A DNA stretch of 64,000 nucleotides. Source: Diogma glabrata. Its lineage: Eukaryota; Arthropoda; Insecta; Diptera; Cylindrotomidae. The notes beneath the pieces are model-generated. The model was given only the letters and a program-made list of their open reading frames with translations, was not told the origin of the DNA and did not search any database. Position 1 is the first letter of the stretch. The number at the start of each line of letters is the position of its first letter. The stretch is from assembly GCA_963693315.1 (NCBI GenBank), contig OY856186.1:386244865-386308864 (forward strand), in the 5' to 3' direction. Below are positions 1 through 10,339 of this stretch, piece after piece. Both the position numbers and the translations under genes were made by a program.

Positions 1-747
1 ATTGTACCGCATTTTTTTTTTAACATGTTTGTCGGTTTGAATTTTGTTTTTGTATGTCCTTGAATGTCCCCTTAAGTCCCCTCTCTTCTATGATGATATT
101 AAAAGTGGAGGAAAATAAAAACTTACAACTATTTGAATATAACCACAAAAAAGATACAGCAATCGTATAAGTAAAGAAAGGAGAAATTTAAAACTTTGAG
201 AAATAAGCAATCTCCATACATTGATAGGTTTTACCAGGCAGTTAAAAAATAAGAGCGATTGAAAAAATTAGATCAAATGAATTTTAGAATCAAACAAAAT
301 GGAAGACCAGGAATAGTGATTCAGATTTATTGGACGCCAAGCTTGACAAGTAAAGTTATTATGAGCAAATGGTAACTTCTTGAATCTAACTGTTTTGGAA
401 CATTCTAAAAAAATAATATTTCAAATCCAAATCCAAAGAACTGCACTTGAAACCCTTAATTGTTTTTGATGCTCAGTTAGTACAAAGAGCCACACTGTCG
501 AGATCCCACATTGTCATACTAATATCAGAAGGTGCTCTTTATCGCATGGCATATAAAACTTCAGTCCACAAAATTGTTGGAAACGGCGCCAATCTACATC
601 TTAAAGAGTAATTCCTTAAAAACTAAGACCTATCAATATAGGATCACAAAGCACTAAGTTATTGATTTTTAAAAAAGGCGTCTAATAGTTTTGTTCAGTT
701 TCGTTAAATTAAATAGTCAATTCCTTCCCGTATGGATCCAAACCATG
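1..747. other. AT-rich sequence without recognisable genes
   Basis: No open reading frame longer than about 60 codons and no recognisable motif on either strand. It is probably intergenic or intronic DNA upstream of the arginine kinase exon. Confidence 0.5.
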
Positions 748-1232
748 TATAGTAGAATTTTTTTGCCAGCGAACACGAAATTTGTTTGTTATGCGCATAT
801 TGTTTGTACATGCGCATATTGTTTGCACATTCAGTGTCTCGATTAAAATATTAAAAAAACTATTGGGGTCCCATTGAAATGGACCAAAAAACGCATAAAA
901 TTAATAAATTACTATTGAAATGCAACCAATTATAATAGAAAACCAAAAACTAGTAAAAATATTAATGATTTTGTAGGCAATGTAACAAAATTTTGATAAT
1001 TAAATTATAAATAAATAAATAAATTATAATAAAAATAACGACGCCTATGGAAACAAATATCACAACAAACAAATGGTACGAACTAGAAGTAGAAATTTAA
1101 CTAATATAATTGTTTTGAAAACAAATTTATCCCAAAATAAATAATACATCTCTGTTTTACTTTTTGTCTCATCTTTTATCTCTTGCTGCGTCGTATCTGT
1201 CAAAAATTCGCTGGCAAAAAAATTCTACTATA
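748..1232. mobile_element. MITE-like element with about 25-bp terminal inverted repeats
   Basis: The bases at 748-772 (TATAGTAGAATTTTTTTGCC and on) recur exactly as reverse complement at about 1210-1232. The interior is AT-rich and has no transposase. The ends read TATAGTAG and CTACTATA, so the element could be bounded by a TA duplication of the Tc1/mariner kind, but the exact border is ambiguous. The small ORF 1164-1379 crosses the right repeat and is not a convincing gene. Confidence 0.6.
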
Positions 1233-2500
1233 CAAAAGTTGCATCAAAATGATTTCATAACAATAGGCTATATCACCCATCGACATAATCACCCTCAGCT
1301 ATTCATATTTTTAGTTTTTAACGTTTCCATCCATCTACATCTTGAACTATTTGAAAATAAGACGGTCACTAGGAGCTAAATCCAGACTAGGTTGTGGATG
1401 TGGAGCGATTTCGTATAGTAATTCAATCAATTTTGCGAAAAACCTGATGCGAACCGTTGCGTTGATTGACTGTCCAATCCTCTTGTCCCAGTAATTTCAG
1501 ATAAAAATGATATATCTGGATCTTTCAATTGTTGTGAATTCCTGTCTAGAAGTCAGGCGCCTGTTGGTTTAAAGTATTAATCTTTTAACCATACATTTGC
1601 TCCTGTTATCATCTTGGTTGTTGAATCATTGATATATCTCATCAGTTTGCTTTGTAATCAATTCGCTGCTCCAGTTATTATCGTTCAAACTGGATGTGTA
1701 TTTCCTATTAAAATTGAACTCACTATTTCATTTTTAGGGAAACGCTTTGTTTGGAATGTTTCCTCGGTATTTAAACCAGAGTGTTCGTTTTAAAATGCGA
1801 CTGACTTATAATCGAAAATAAAATCCAGCTTCTTTCCAACCATAATGGGGATAAATAAGATGACGCATCGTTCATACAAGATGGCACTCTTTTGCACCTT
1901 GAGGATGTTATATTGGACTATATAGATTTTTTCGATAATGGAGTAATTTAAAATTAGTTTCCAAGCAGCTTTATTAATGGATGGAATTGAATTTAAATAC
2001 CGGATTTAAATCCGTGTCATTTTGTCCATTTGTGGTGTCATTAAATTTAAAAAATCCACAGAACTTGCTTTAATTGGAAAACGCGATTCTAACGAACATC
2101 AAAATCGAAATTTGAATAAAACTTCACATTGGCATTATAAATTCAGTACTAAGGCCGTGTGCGAATCGAGAAATATTTGACAGAACTAAACTATGGGTGA
2201 AAATGAAATTGGTGAAAACTCAATAAGGGGAAAAACTTTTTCATTTTGTTGTGTGAAACAAAACAAATCACCTTGCTTGCTTGCGGGACGAAACAAAACA
2301 GGTCACCTTGCTTCGCAAGCCCTTTTACTTCGCAAACCCTTTTCTGAAGTTCAAATCTGCGACAACTGCCTGCATGAACAGCAATTGGTTGACATATAAC
2401 ATATAACACTGTTGCCATATCATCAATTATAAATACAATATCTAGATATACAATATCTAGACATATAAAACGAGTTCTCATTTCCCATTCCCCCTCAGGG
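1233..2500. other. Non-coding stretch between the MITE and the family A retrotransposon
   Basis: No protein family recognised on either strand. The short overlapping ORFs at 2191-2505 lie on opposite strands and look like chance ORFs. Nothing else stands out. Confidence 0.4.
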
Positions 2501-5500
2501 ATCACTGGTCTGATTAGACCGTGATACGGGACTTGGCGAACCCGAGGTACCTGAGCTATAGTGGGCTCTAGCCTGCTATTGCAAACCGTAAACCTGTTGT
2601 CATGTCTAGCGGGAACGGGGACCTTGGCTTAGCCGCCCGGGTCGCGGGAAGGTGCTCCCTTATTAGCACCCCCTGGTGGGTACACACTAGAGAGGACTCT
2701 TGCAGGGTCAAACCACAAAAGTACCATCCTCTGGGCACCTGTCGCCCCCAGTTGTATATAGACTTCTAACAGGTATAGACGAAGTCCTGTTGGTGACCTT
2801 TATTGCGTCTAAACTCGTGGGAACAATATGGATAAATATTTTAGTAACCTTTCAAATTTTTTAAAAACTTTGTTTTCACCTGTTTATTATTTCTTACATC
2901 CTATCATGAAATATTGGCCTATGTCATATTTTATTATATGATAGGATTTATTGTTTAGTTACCCATTTTTAAAACAAATTATATTTTGATCAAATGACTA
3001 TCACATTTGATAAAAAACTTTTTAAAATACACATCCAAAATATTTGTGGATTGAATGCCAACCGGGACGCCGTGCAACATCATCTCGAGCACGACCAACC
3101 GCATATTCTTTTTCTTACAGAAACACAAGTTTCTGAAAACTATCCCTATGACGTAACACTAAATCCCAAATATAGGCTTGAATCAGCTTTTAAACTCCAT
3201 CAAGGTGTATGTGCATACATTCATGAGAGTGTTGCATATAAACGCTTTCCAAATTACGAAGTACATGGTGATGGCTACAGTACAGTAGTATTAAAGGTTT
3301 GTCTACCTGAAATTTCTTTTTTCACAATAGCTCTATACCGGTCCCCAAACAAACATAATCCCAATTTTTTTAATGACTTGACTAATGTTGTCGACGAAAT
3401 TAGAGCACAATTTCAAAGTTGTGAGGTTATCGTTACCGGTGACTTCAACGTCCACAACAAATCGTGGTTGGAATTTTCCAAAATGACCGACGACAACAAT
3501 GGAAGGCAGGCAGAAATATTTGCTGCATCGCACGACCTGACGCAGATTGTAAAAAGCCCAACTTTCACTCCTCGTAATGGCGGTGATAAAAGTTTTCTCT
3601 TAGACCTTTATCTCACATCTATGCCAGATATTACGAGTGTCAATGTCGATAAGGGTAGTATTGGAAATTCTGACCATTATCTAATCACATCAGTTATCAA
3701 AACTGATTTGCTACAAACTAGAGTTCCCAAATCCCGTAAAATATTTCACTTTTCAAAAATGGACACCAATGGTCTCCGAAGTTTTTTTCAAGGTTTCCCT
3801 TTTGATCGTCATTGTTTTTATACTGACGATGTAAATGTTTCTGCTCAAAACTTTACTGAAACCATTCAATTCGGTATTAACAAATTCGTTCCCTTTTCAA
3901 TAATGAAACCCCAACAAAAATATTTGTTTTCGAAAGCAGCCAAATTGGCTCTTAGAAACAAACGTAGATTATTTAATATTTGGATTCATAAAAAGAACTC
4001 TGTTAATCGATCCCAATATTTAAAGGCTAATAAAATATCAAACCAGATAATCGAAAACGAAAAAGCAGAGATTGACAGAGCGAAAGCGGCAAAACTTTCG
4101 AGTATGTCAATTTCTGACAAAAGTTTTTACAGTGCCATTAATTCTTTAAATTGTGGTACTAAATCTTCTATCCCTCCTATCATTGATGGTGACTCAATCA
4201 TTACTGACCCTGCAAGGAAAGCTACATTGTTCGCGGAACGCTTTGCTTCAAATTCAACAGTTTTAGAAACTCCTAAAGAAACACCCCAAACGCAGTCTCC
4301 AGGAGTTAATATGAAACAATTACATTTCAAACCCAAAATTGTCGAAAAACTTTTAAGGGGGTTAAACAACAACAAAGCTTCTGGTCTGGACAACATTCCT
4401 CCTGTTATTCTAAAAACATTTTCAAAAGAACTTGCACCAACCCTCACCAAAATATTTTATCAATCCTATAAATCTGGTATTTATCCATCCTGCTGGAAGT
4501 TGGCCAATGTCCAGCCTGTCCCAAAAAAAGGAACGAAATGTGATATTTCAAATTATAGACCAATAGCCTTACTCCCAGTCATGTCTAAAATATACGAGCA
4601 CTATATTAAATCACACAAATCCAAATTTTTGGAAGACAACCATTTGATATCTGACAGCCAATACGGTTTTAGAAACAAAAGATCAACAACCGATCTATTG
4701 AACTATGTGGCACATATTTGGAATAGCATACTTGAGAAAGGTGGTGAAACGTACGTGATCGCATTAGACATCTCAAAAGCATTTGATCGAATTTGGCATG
4801 CCAACTTGATCAACAAGCTCGTTGCGTACGGTTTTCATCCCGCAGTCGTGAAGTTGATTCAAAATTTTCTGTCTAACCGATACATCTCGGTATCTATAGA
4901 TGGCTTTTCTTCTGAGTCCAAATTAATTAACGCTGGTGTACCCCAAGGCTCAGTTTTATCTCCCACTTTATTTTTAATTTATATCAACGAACTGTTGCAA
5001 ATCACCAGTAACCCAATAAATAGTTTTGCAGATGATAGTACACTGCACAAGTCATTCGTCCCCCTATCTTCAAAGGGTAAAATGCATGAACGAATAAATC
5101 CCGTCCGGAGAGACGCTGCCATAAATGTAAACGCGGACCTAAAAAAAGTCGCCGATCGGGGTGACAAAAATTTGGTCAATTTTAATTCCACCAAAACACA
5201 GCTATTGATTGTTTCCAGATCAAAGACCGAGTTTCCCAACGATATTTCAATTAATATGTGTGACGACCAAATACGCGAATGTGAAAGCATTCGTTTATTG
5301 GGAGTCACAATATCCAATGACTTACTCTGGAACGATCATATAATGGCCATGGCAAAGAGCGCGTCGAGAAAACTCGGCCTCCTCAATAGATGTAAAAAAT
5401 ATTTTACTTCGCATCAATTACTCCACATTTATAAGTCCTATATTCGTCCCTGTATGGAGTATTGTTGTCAAGTTTGGGGCGCTGCATCTGTTACTATCCT

Positions 5501-5977
5501 GGCTCTTTTGGACTCTGTTCAAAAGCGAGCTATACGAATTGTTGGTGATCGAGATTTAACATTAGGTCTTGATTCCCTGCAACATCGTCGCACTGTTGCT
5601 GATCTCGTTGTTTTTTATAAATATCGTCACCAGCAGTGCTCGGATGAAATCAGGACCATAATGCCTCAGACATATGTTTTTCCCCGTCTTACTCGTCAAT
5701 CAGTGTGTGCGGGCGGTCGTACTGTCGAGATTACTCACTGTCATAGTAATAGAATGCAAAGAGATTTCTTTGTGCGTACATCGTACACATGGAATGCTTT
5801 GCCCGAATCAATAGTCTCGAGTGCTTTCAATCCACAAAGATTTTTAAAAAAAGCGTCCACCTATACCTCAAGACGCATGTTGTTGTGGGACCTACGTCTT
5901 AAAAGGTATCTATGTGTTGTTGTGACACATTTTGTAATTCCTACTACACAACACTTCTTATTAAAAAAAAAAAAAAA
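2500..5977 (+). mobile_element. Family A non-LTR retrotransposon, copy 1 (near full length)
   Basis: The element consists of a GC-richer leader (about 2500-2993), one long ORF with endonuclease and reverse transcriptase, and a 3' poly(A) of 17 bases (5961-5977). It resembles the CR1/Jockey group of APE-type LINEs. No separate gag-like ORF1 is visible. The leader contrasts in composition with the AT-rich flank, which is the only evidence for the 5' border. I could not find a target-site duplication. Three further copies lie at 39905-45490 and share the same 3' end. If the missing 5' exon of the arginine kinase gene lies to the left of this window, the element sits inside an intron of that gene. 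Confidence 0.85.
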
Positions 5978-6062
5978 AATCAGTATTCTGTCTCCAACAA
6001 AGGTAGCGGTTGGGATTGTTGGGACTATCTGTTTTGAAGTGAGTGCCCCCTCCTCATACTGA
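2994..6062 (+). CDS. Endonuclease/reverse transcriptase of family A retrotransposon, copy 1
   Basis: Uninterrupted 1022-codon ORF. The N-terminal about 235 residues are an APE-type endonuclease that would nick target DNA: FLTETQ carries the catalytic Glu, VTGDFNVHNKSW and NSDHYLI follow. The reverse transcriptase spans roughly residues 450-800: PVPKKGTKCDISNYRPIA, VIALDISKAFDRIW, AGVPQGSVLSPTLF and the catalytic FADD at residues 678-681. The C-terminal part carries the usual LDSLQHRRTVADL segment. All visible catalytic residues are intact. The last about 55 residues are abnormal: the frame runs through the 3' UTR and poly(A) (a lysine run) into flanking DNA. Copies 2 and 4 stop earlier, at a site matching 5901-5903, so copy 1 appears to carry a small frameshift near 5841. 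Confidence 0.9.
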   Translation: MTITFDKKLFKIHIQNICGLNANRDAVQHHLEHDQPHILFLTETQVSENYPYDVTLNPKYRLESAFKLHQGVCAYIHESVAYKRFPNYEVHGDGYSTVVLKVCLPEISFFTIALYRSPNKHNPNFFNDLTNVVDEIRAQFQSCEVIVTGDFNVHNKSWLEFSKMTDDNNGRQAEIFAASHDLTQIVKSPTFTPRNGGDKSFLLDLYLTSMPDITSVNVDKGSIGNSDHYLITSVIKTDLLQTRVPKSRKIFHFSKMDTNGLRSFFQGFPFDRHCFYTDDVNVSAQNFTETIQFGINKFVPFSIMKPQQKYLFSKAAKLALRNKRRLFNIWIHKKNSVNRSQYLKANKISNQIIENEKAEIDRAKAAKLSSMSISDKSFYSAINSLNCGTKSSIPPIIDGDSIITDPARKATLFAERFASNSTVLETPKETPQTQSPGVNMKQLHFKPKIVEKLLRGLNNNKASGLDNIPPVILKTFSKELAPTLTKIFYQSYKSGIYPSCWKLANVQPVPKKGTKCDISNYRPIALLPVMSKIYEHYIKSHKSKFLEDNHLISDSQYGFRNKRSTTDLLNYVAHIWNSILEKGGETYVIALDISKAFDRIWHANLINKLVAYGFHPAVVKLIQNFLSNRYISVSIDGFSSESKLINAGVPQGSVLSPTLFLIYINELLQITSNPINSFADDSTLHKSFVPLSSKGKMHERINPVRRDAAINVNADLKKVADRGDKNLVNFNSTKTQLLIVSRSKTEFPNDISINMCDDQIRECESIRLLGVTISNDLLWNDHIMAMAKSASRKLGLLNRCKKYFTSHQLLHIYKSYIRPCMEYCCQVWGAASVTILALLDSVQKRAIRIVGDRDLTLGLDSLQHRRTVADLVVFYKYRHQQCSDEIRTIMPQTYVFPRLTRQSVCAGGRTVEITHCHSNRMQRDFFVRTSYTWNALPESIVSSAFNPQRFLKKASTYTSRRMLLWDLRLKRYLCVVVTHFVIPTTQHFLLKKKKKISILSPTKVAVGIVGTICFEVSAPSSY

Positions 6063-7985
6063 AAGAAAGAAATTAGATCATTATAAACTCTTTTATGCTA
6101 GTGGACTAGCTAGATGGACTAGATTCGTATGAAGCAGGTTCTTGGTTAAAACAGGTTTACAGCGTTAGCTTCCACCCCAAGTGTTGCTTAGTATATAGAC
6201 ATGATGGCAACCGCAACTTAAAAGCTGGTTCCTTGTTCTCTGTTTTTCTGTGACATTAGTCCTCAGCATTCTCGATAGCTATCTTTTCCGTCAGACTTAA
6301 AAAGCACCTATGTTATCCAAGTTATAACCCAACGGAGTGTTGAGTTTGCCCGTTTAACTCCACCTCTCACCGTCTCTGTGGCTGCCACTATCTGATTGCA
6401 ATACCTTTCCAAATCGGAAGCATAAGTTGTGCTATGCTAATAGATACCCTTTTTAAACATCTCGGTTATTCCTAGTGACCTGTAGTAGATAGGACTACTT
6501 CAAGCTAGTTGATTGCGGTTATCACTGTATACCAAAAGTATCTCCACTTAAATAAATCTCTGTATAACGGTAGAGTTTTGTGCCCTCGGCTCTTCGATGT
6601 TTGGTCCACTAGAGTCTTCTCCGAAGAGGAAACCAACATTTATTACTATTTCATATAACTGAGACTTTGTTAACAATCAATTTAAGAAGACAAATAAACG
6701 TGTCCACTCATTTGAATCTTTCATAAACTGATGATCTCTACTCTAACTACATTACATATATTAATAGTTCATAAATGACACAAGATAGGTGAGTATTTGT
6801 GTTAGCAGTTTATCACATCAACAAATCCATGCAGATGCGAATGAATATATCATGAAGCCAAATTATGTTTCCAAAATAAAATAATTACAAAACTCAACAA
6901 AGATTTTTTTGAAAACGATACAAGAAAGATTTCAATTAAAAATATTAAACCAAATCAAATGAAATCAATTCAACTCAAATCTACAACAACAATAAAATGG
7001 AGTATCCACCCAAGAATAATAAAAAAATATTGAAATTAAAAACACCAAATATAAAAATATTCAAGCCAATAAAAAACAAAACAATAGTTTTAATATACAA
7101 ACTCACTAATTCAGCAAAGCTTTAAGTCCAGAATTTGATAAGCTTCCAGCAATCACAGAAAAGAAATGTAATTAGAAAAAGGTGGAGTTATCTTTGATAC
7201 GCCTATTTATAAGATAATATAATTAAGAGATTATTTTTGAATCTAATGTAACATTCAAATAAAATACTATTAAAGATTTGAAAACATTTTCAAACCATTC
7301 TAATAAAATGAATAAAGTCCATGAATTATTAAATTTTAATTCAAGAAAAGATTTTTGGGTTTTAATGATATTCAATGAAAAGAAAATGATATTCAGCAAA
7401 CTATTTGCCAAAATGTAGGCAACTGTGATAGCAATGCAAAATAATCAAAAATTAGTAACGGATTTAATATGTATATAGAAAAATTGCAATTAAACCATGT
7501 TTACGAATTTAACGGGTCACTTTAAAATCAAATATAGGGATAAATTGATGTTATTAAAAATTAATTCTTGGTTTTAGTTTTGCCAAGATGTTGATATAAG
7601 TATTACAAAAACGTACTAGATCTTGCATGAGAGTTTTCTTTCTTTATGGAACTTAATTCGGAATGTTTTCGATTACACATAGTTTGTAAGCAGATAAGAA
7701 TAAGTCCTTGTACCGATTTTTTATGAAAACGGACGATAATATTTAAAATTAAAGTTGAAAACATGTCATCTATTTGTGAGCATTTTATTTTAAGAATTAT
7801 AACAGTTTTATTTAGGGCTGGCTAATATAAAGGGGTGTGGCCTATAAACTAGGGCCTTTTTTTAATTAATGTACACTGTCAACTAAAAGTAAACCACCTG
7901 CTTAACAATTACCCAGTAAAGTTGTTCGGTTCTTCGTTTCACTACAAATCGAATACTAATCTATTTCGTTTGCTTTTCATTTTAG
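6063..7985. other. Intergenic or intronic sequence before the arginine kinase exon
   Basis: No coding family recognised. The segment ends in a pyrimidine-rich tract and TTTTAG (7980-7985), which serves as splice acceptor for the arginine kinase exon. It is therefore probably intron in its 3' part. The start codon at 7922 lies inside this tract and is not a credible translation start. Confidence 0.55.
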
Positions 7986-8887
7986 GTCTTGAAAATCATG
8001 ATTCCGGTGTTGGTATCTATGCTCCAGATGCTGAATCATACAGTCTTTTTGCCAAACTTTTTGATCCAATCATCGAAGATTATCATACTGGATTCAAACA
8101 AACTGATAAACATCCAGCCCGTGATTTTGGTGATGTATCAGTATTTAAAAATTTGGACCCAAACAATGAATTCGTTGTATCAACACGTGTCCGTTGTGGC
8201 CGTTCATTGGAAGGATATCCATTTAACCCATGTTTAACTGAAGCTCAATACAAAGAAATGGAAGCTAAGGTTTCATCCACCTTATCTGGATTAGAAGGAG
8301 AACTCAAAGGAAAATTCTATCCATTAACTGGAATGGAAAAATCAGTACAACAACAATTGATTGATGATCATTTCCTCTTCAAAGAAGGTGATCGTTTCTT
8401 ACAATCAGCCAATGCATGTAGATATTGGCCATCCGGACGTGGTATCTATCACAATGATGCCAAAACATTCTTGGTTTGGTGTAACGAAGAAGATCATCTT
8501 CGCATCATTTCCATGCAAATGGGTGGAGATTTAGGACAAGTATATGCACGTCTTGTAAATGCTGTCAACGATATCGAAAAACGACTTCCATTCTCCCACC
8601 ATGATCGTCTCGGTTTCTTGACATTCTGCCCAACAAATTTGGGAACAACCATTCGTGCTTCAGTTCACATTAAAGTACCAAAACTTGCCGCTAACTTAGC
8701 GAAATTGGAAGAAATTGCTGGCCGATACAATCTCCAAGTTCGTGGAACCCGTGGTGAACATACAGAGGCTGAAGGTGGTATTTATGATATTTCAAACAAA
8801 CGTCGTATGGGTCTTACTGAATTCCAAGCCGTCAAAGAAATGTACGATGGTATCGCTGAACTTATTAAAATTGAAAAATCATCGTAA
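7986..8887 (+). CDS. Argk: Arginine kinase, 3' coding exon (partial gene)
   Basis: Encodes about 300 C-terminal residues of arginine kinase, which transfers phosphate between ATP and arginine as the invertebrate cytosolic energy buffer. Insect enzymes have about 355-356 residues, so about 56 N-terminal residues are missing. The exon opens in the second base of a Gly codon after TTTTAG, giving a phase-1 acceptor before [16 protein letters not shown]. With an offset of 56, key residues fall in place: Cys271 in FCPTNLGTT (8627-8629), Glu225 in WCNEED (8489-8491), Glu314 in [13 protein letters not shown] (8756-8758). STRVRCGRS (nucleotide-binding arginines) is intact and the stop is TAA. An AATAAA follows within about 20 bases. 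I did not find the upstream exon in the window; it should lie further left, making the family A element intronic. Confidence 0.95.
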
Positions 8888-9391
8888 ATTAGTTTAAATA
8901 AAAATAATACTTAAAGTTGATAAAACAATACAAGAAACCACCAGTTACAACGGATTAATGTATTCGGCTTATTTAATTTAAAAAAATAAAATTAAAAAAA
9001 AATATTTGAATTACATCTTTTAACATTTTTTTTTTAATTTAAAAATAAAAACACATCAACTTCGAAAGATAAGAAAAAAAATTATATTTATTTAATTTTA
9101 ATTTAATGTTTAAAAAATTAAGTAAAACAAAACCATCATATCTTTGTTTTTGTATCATAATGAAATACTATTTAATTAATTTTTTTTGTTATCAAAAATT
9201 TTATTGGCGTTTTTTAATTTTATGATACTAAAAAAACAAAATACATATTTTGTAAATTATATTTGTTTAAAAAATCGTAATTTTCAAAAACAAATCAATT
9301 TTGTTTTTATTTTCAACTATTCACTCATAAATCATAATATATGATGAATCTTTCTCTCGCTCTGCATCACTAATTGAGTCTAGCTTTGATA
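8888..9391 (+). other. Arginine kinase 3' UTR and AT-rich downstream DNA
   Basis: Very A/T-rich, with several AATAAA-like signals from about 8897 onward. No coding sequence seen. It ends at the hAT target duplication TCCTATAG. Confidence 0.5.
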
Positions 9392-9478
9392 TCCTATAGC
9401 AGAGGTGGCCAAGCTTCACTACACGTTGAGCCGCAGTACAATAATCTCTCGTTTCGAGAGCCACAAAAAAAATTTTTT

Positions 9479-9798
9479 CTCCGATAGACAGCAAATATAA
9501 ATTTTGCAGACTTATTTAAGTCAGCAAAGTGGCACTTTTCCTGCCTAGGCAGCAAAGCAAGTACTTTGCTGCCTAGGCAGCAAAATAATTAGACTTCATA
9601 GAAATAAACAGATATTGCGATTAAAAAAAAAAAATTTTCTCCGATAGACAGCAAATATAAATTTTGCAGACTTATTTCAGTCAGCAAAGTGGCACTTTTC
9701 CTGCCTAGGCAGCAAAGCAAGTACTTTGCTGCCTAGGCAGCAAAATAATTAGACTTCATAGAAATAAACAGATATTGCGATTAAAAAAAAAATTTTTT
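9479..9798. repeat. Two tandem copies of a 160-bp unit with perfect hairpins
   Basis: A unit beginning CTCCGATAGACAGC repeats with a 160-base period. Each copy contains CTGCCTAGGCAGCAAAG, a 6-base loop and its exact reverse complement, a 17-bp hairpin. It lies just inside the hAT left end. Possible roles are transposase-binding subterminal repeats or a nested non-autonomous insertion. Confidence 0.85.
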
Positions 9799-9799
9799 T

Positions 9800-10252
9800 A
9801 ATCGATTTTTTTTTTCGTTTTTAAAATTTTGCTTTATTTTTAAAGTAATAATTATTAAATTACATATCATTGTAATTAATCGGAGAAAAAATTATATGTT
9901 CAACTCGGCAGCAAGGTAGATTGACTGCCTTGGCTGAATTCCTAGCCTCGCTCGCTCGGCTATGAACTATCAGCCGCGGCAGTCAATTTACTACTTTGCT
10001 GCCTAGTTAAACAAATAACTATTTTTAATCGATTTTTTTTTTCATTTTTAAAATTTTGCTGTATTTTTAAAGTAATAATTATTAAATTGCATATCATTGT
10101 AATTAATCGGAGAAAAAATTATATGTTCAACTCGGCAGCAAGGTAGATTGACTGCCTTGGCTGAATTCCTAGCCTCGCTCGCTCGGCTATGAACTGTCAG
10201 CCGCGGCAGTCAATCTACTACTTTGCTGCCTAGTTAAACAAATAACTATTTC
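9800..10252. repeat. Two tandem copies of a 227-bp unit with an internal inverted repeat
   Basis: A unit beginning AATCGATTTTTTTTTT repeats with a 227-base period and few differences. Each copy contains AATTAATCGGAGAAAAAATT and an imperfect hairpin made of GGCAGCAAGGTAGATTGACT and a near-complementary arm ending TTTGCTGCC. The CGGAGAAAAAATT motif is complementary to the start of the neighbouring 160-bp unit, so the two duplications form a larger inverted arrangement. Confidence 0.82.
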
Positions 10253-10339
10253 AAAAGTATCAGTTGTTTGGAAATATTTATTTTATTGAAAAAACAATTA
10301 TGTACTTATGGTTATAAATACATACAAATTTAAAGTTTG

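Noticed and set aside
498..545. Short similarity to the family A C-terminal coding region (GTCGAGATCCCACATTGTCATACT)
   Set aside because: Too short and isolated to call a retrotransposon fragment by eye.
2191..2505. Minus-strand ORF of 104 codons
   Set aside because: No recognisable motif; it overlaps an opposite-strand ORF and ends where the family A leader begins.
7922..7985. Met start at 7922 extending the arginine kinase ORF upstream
   Set aside because: The added residues do not resemble any arginine kinase N-terminus, and a good splice acceptor lies exactly where homology begins.
9479..10252. CRISPR-like array
   Set aside because: Only two copies of each unit with no unique spacers, inside a hAT transposon of a eukaryote.
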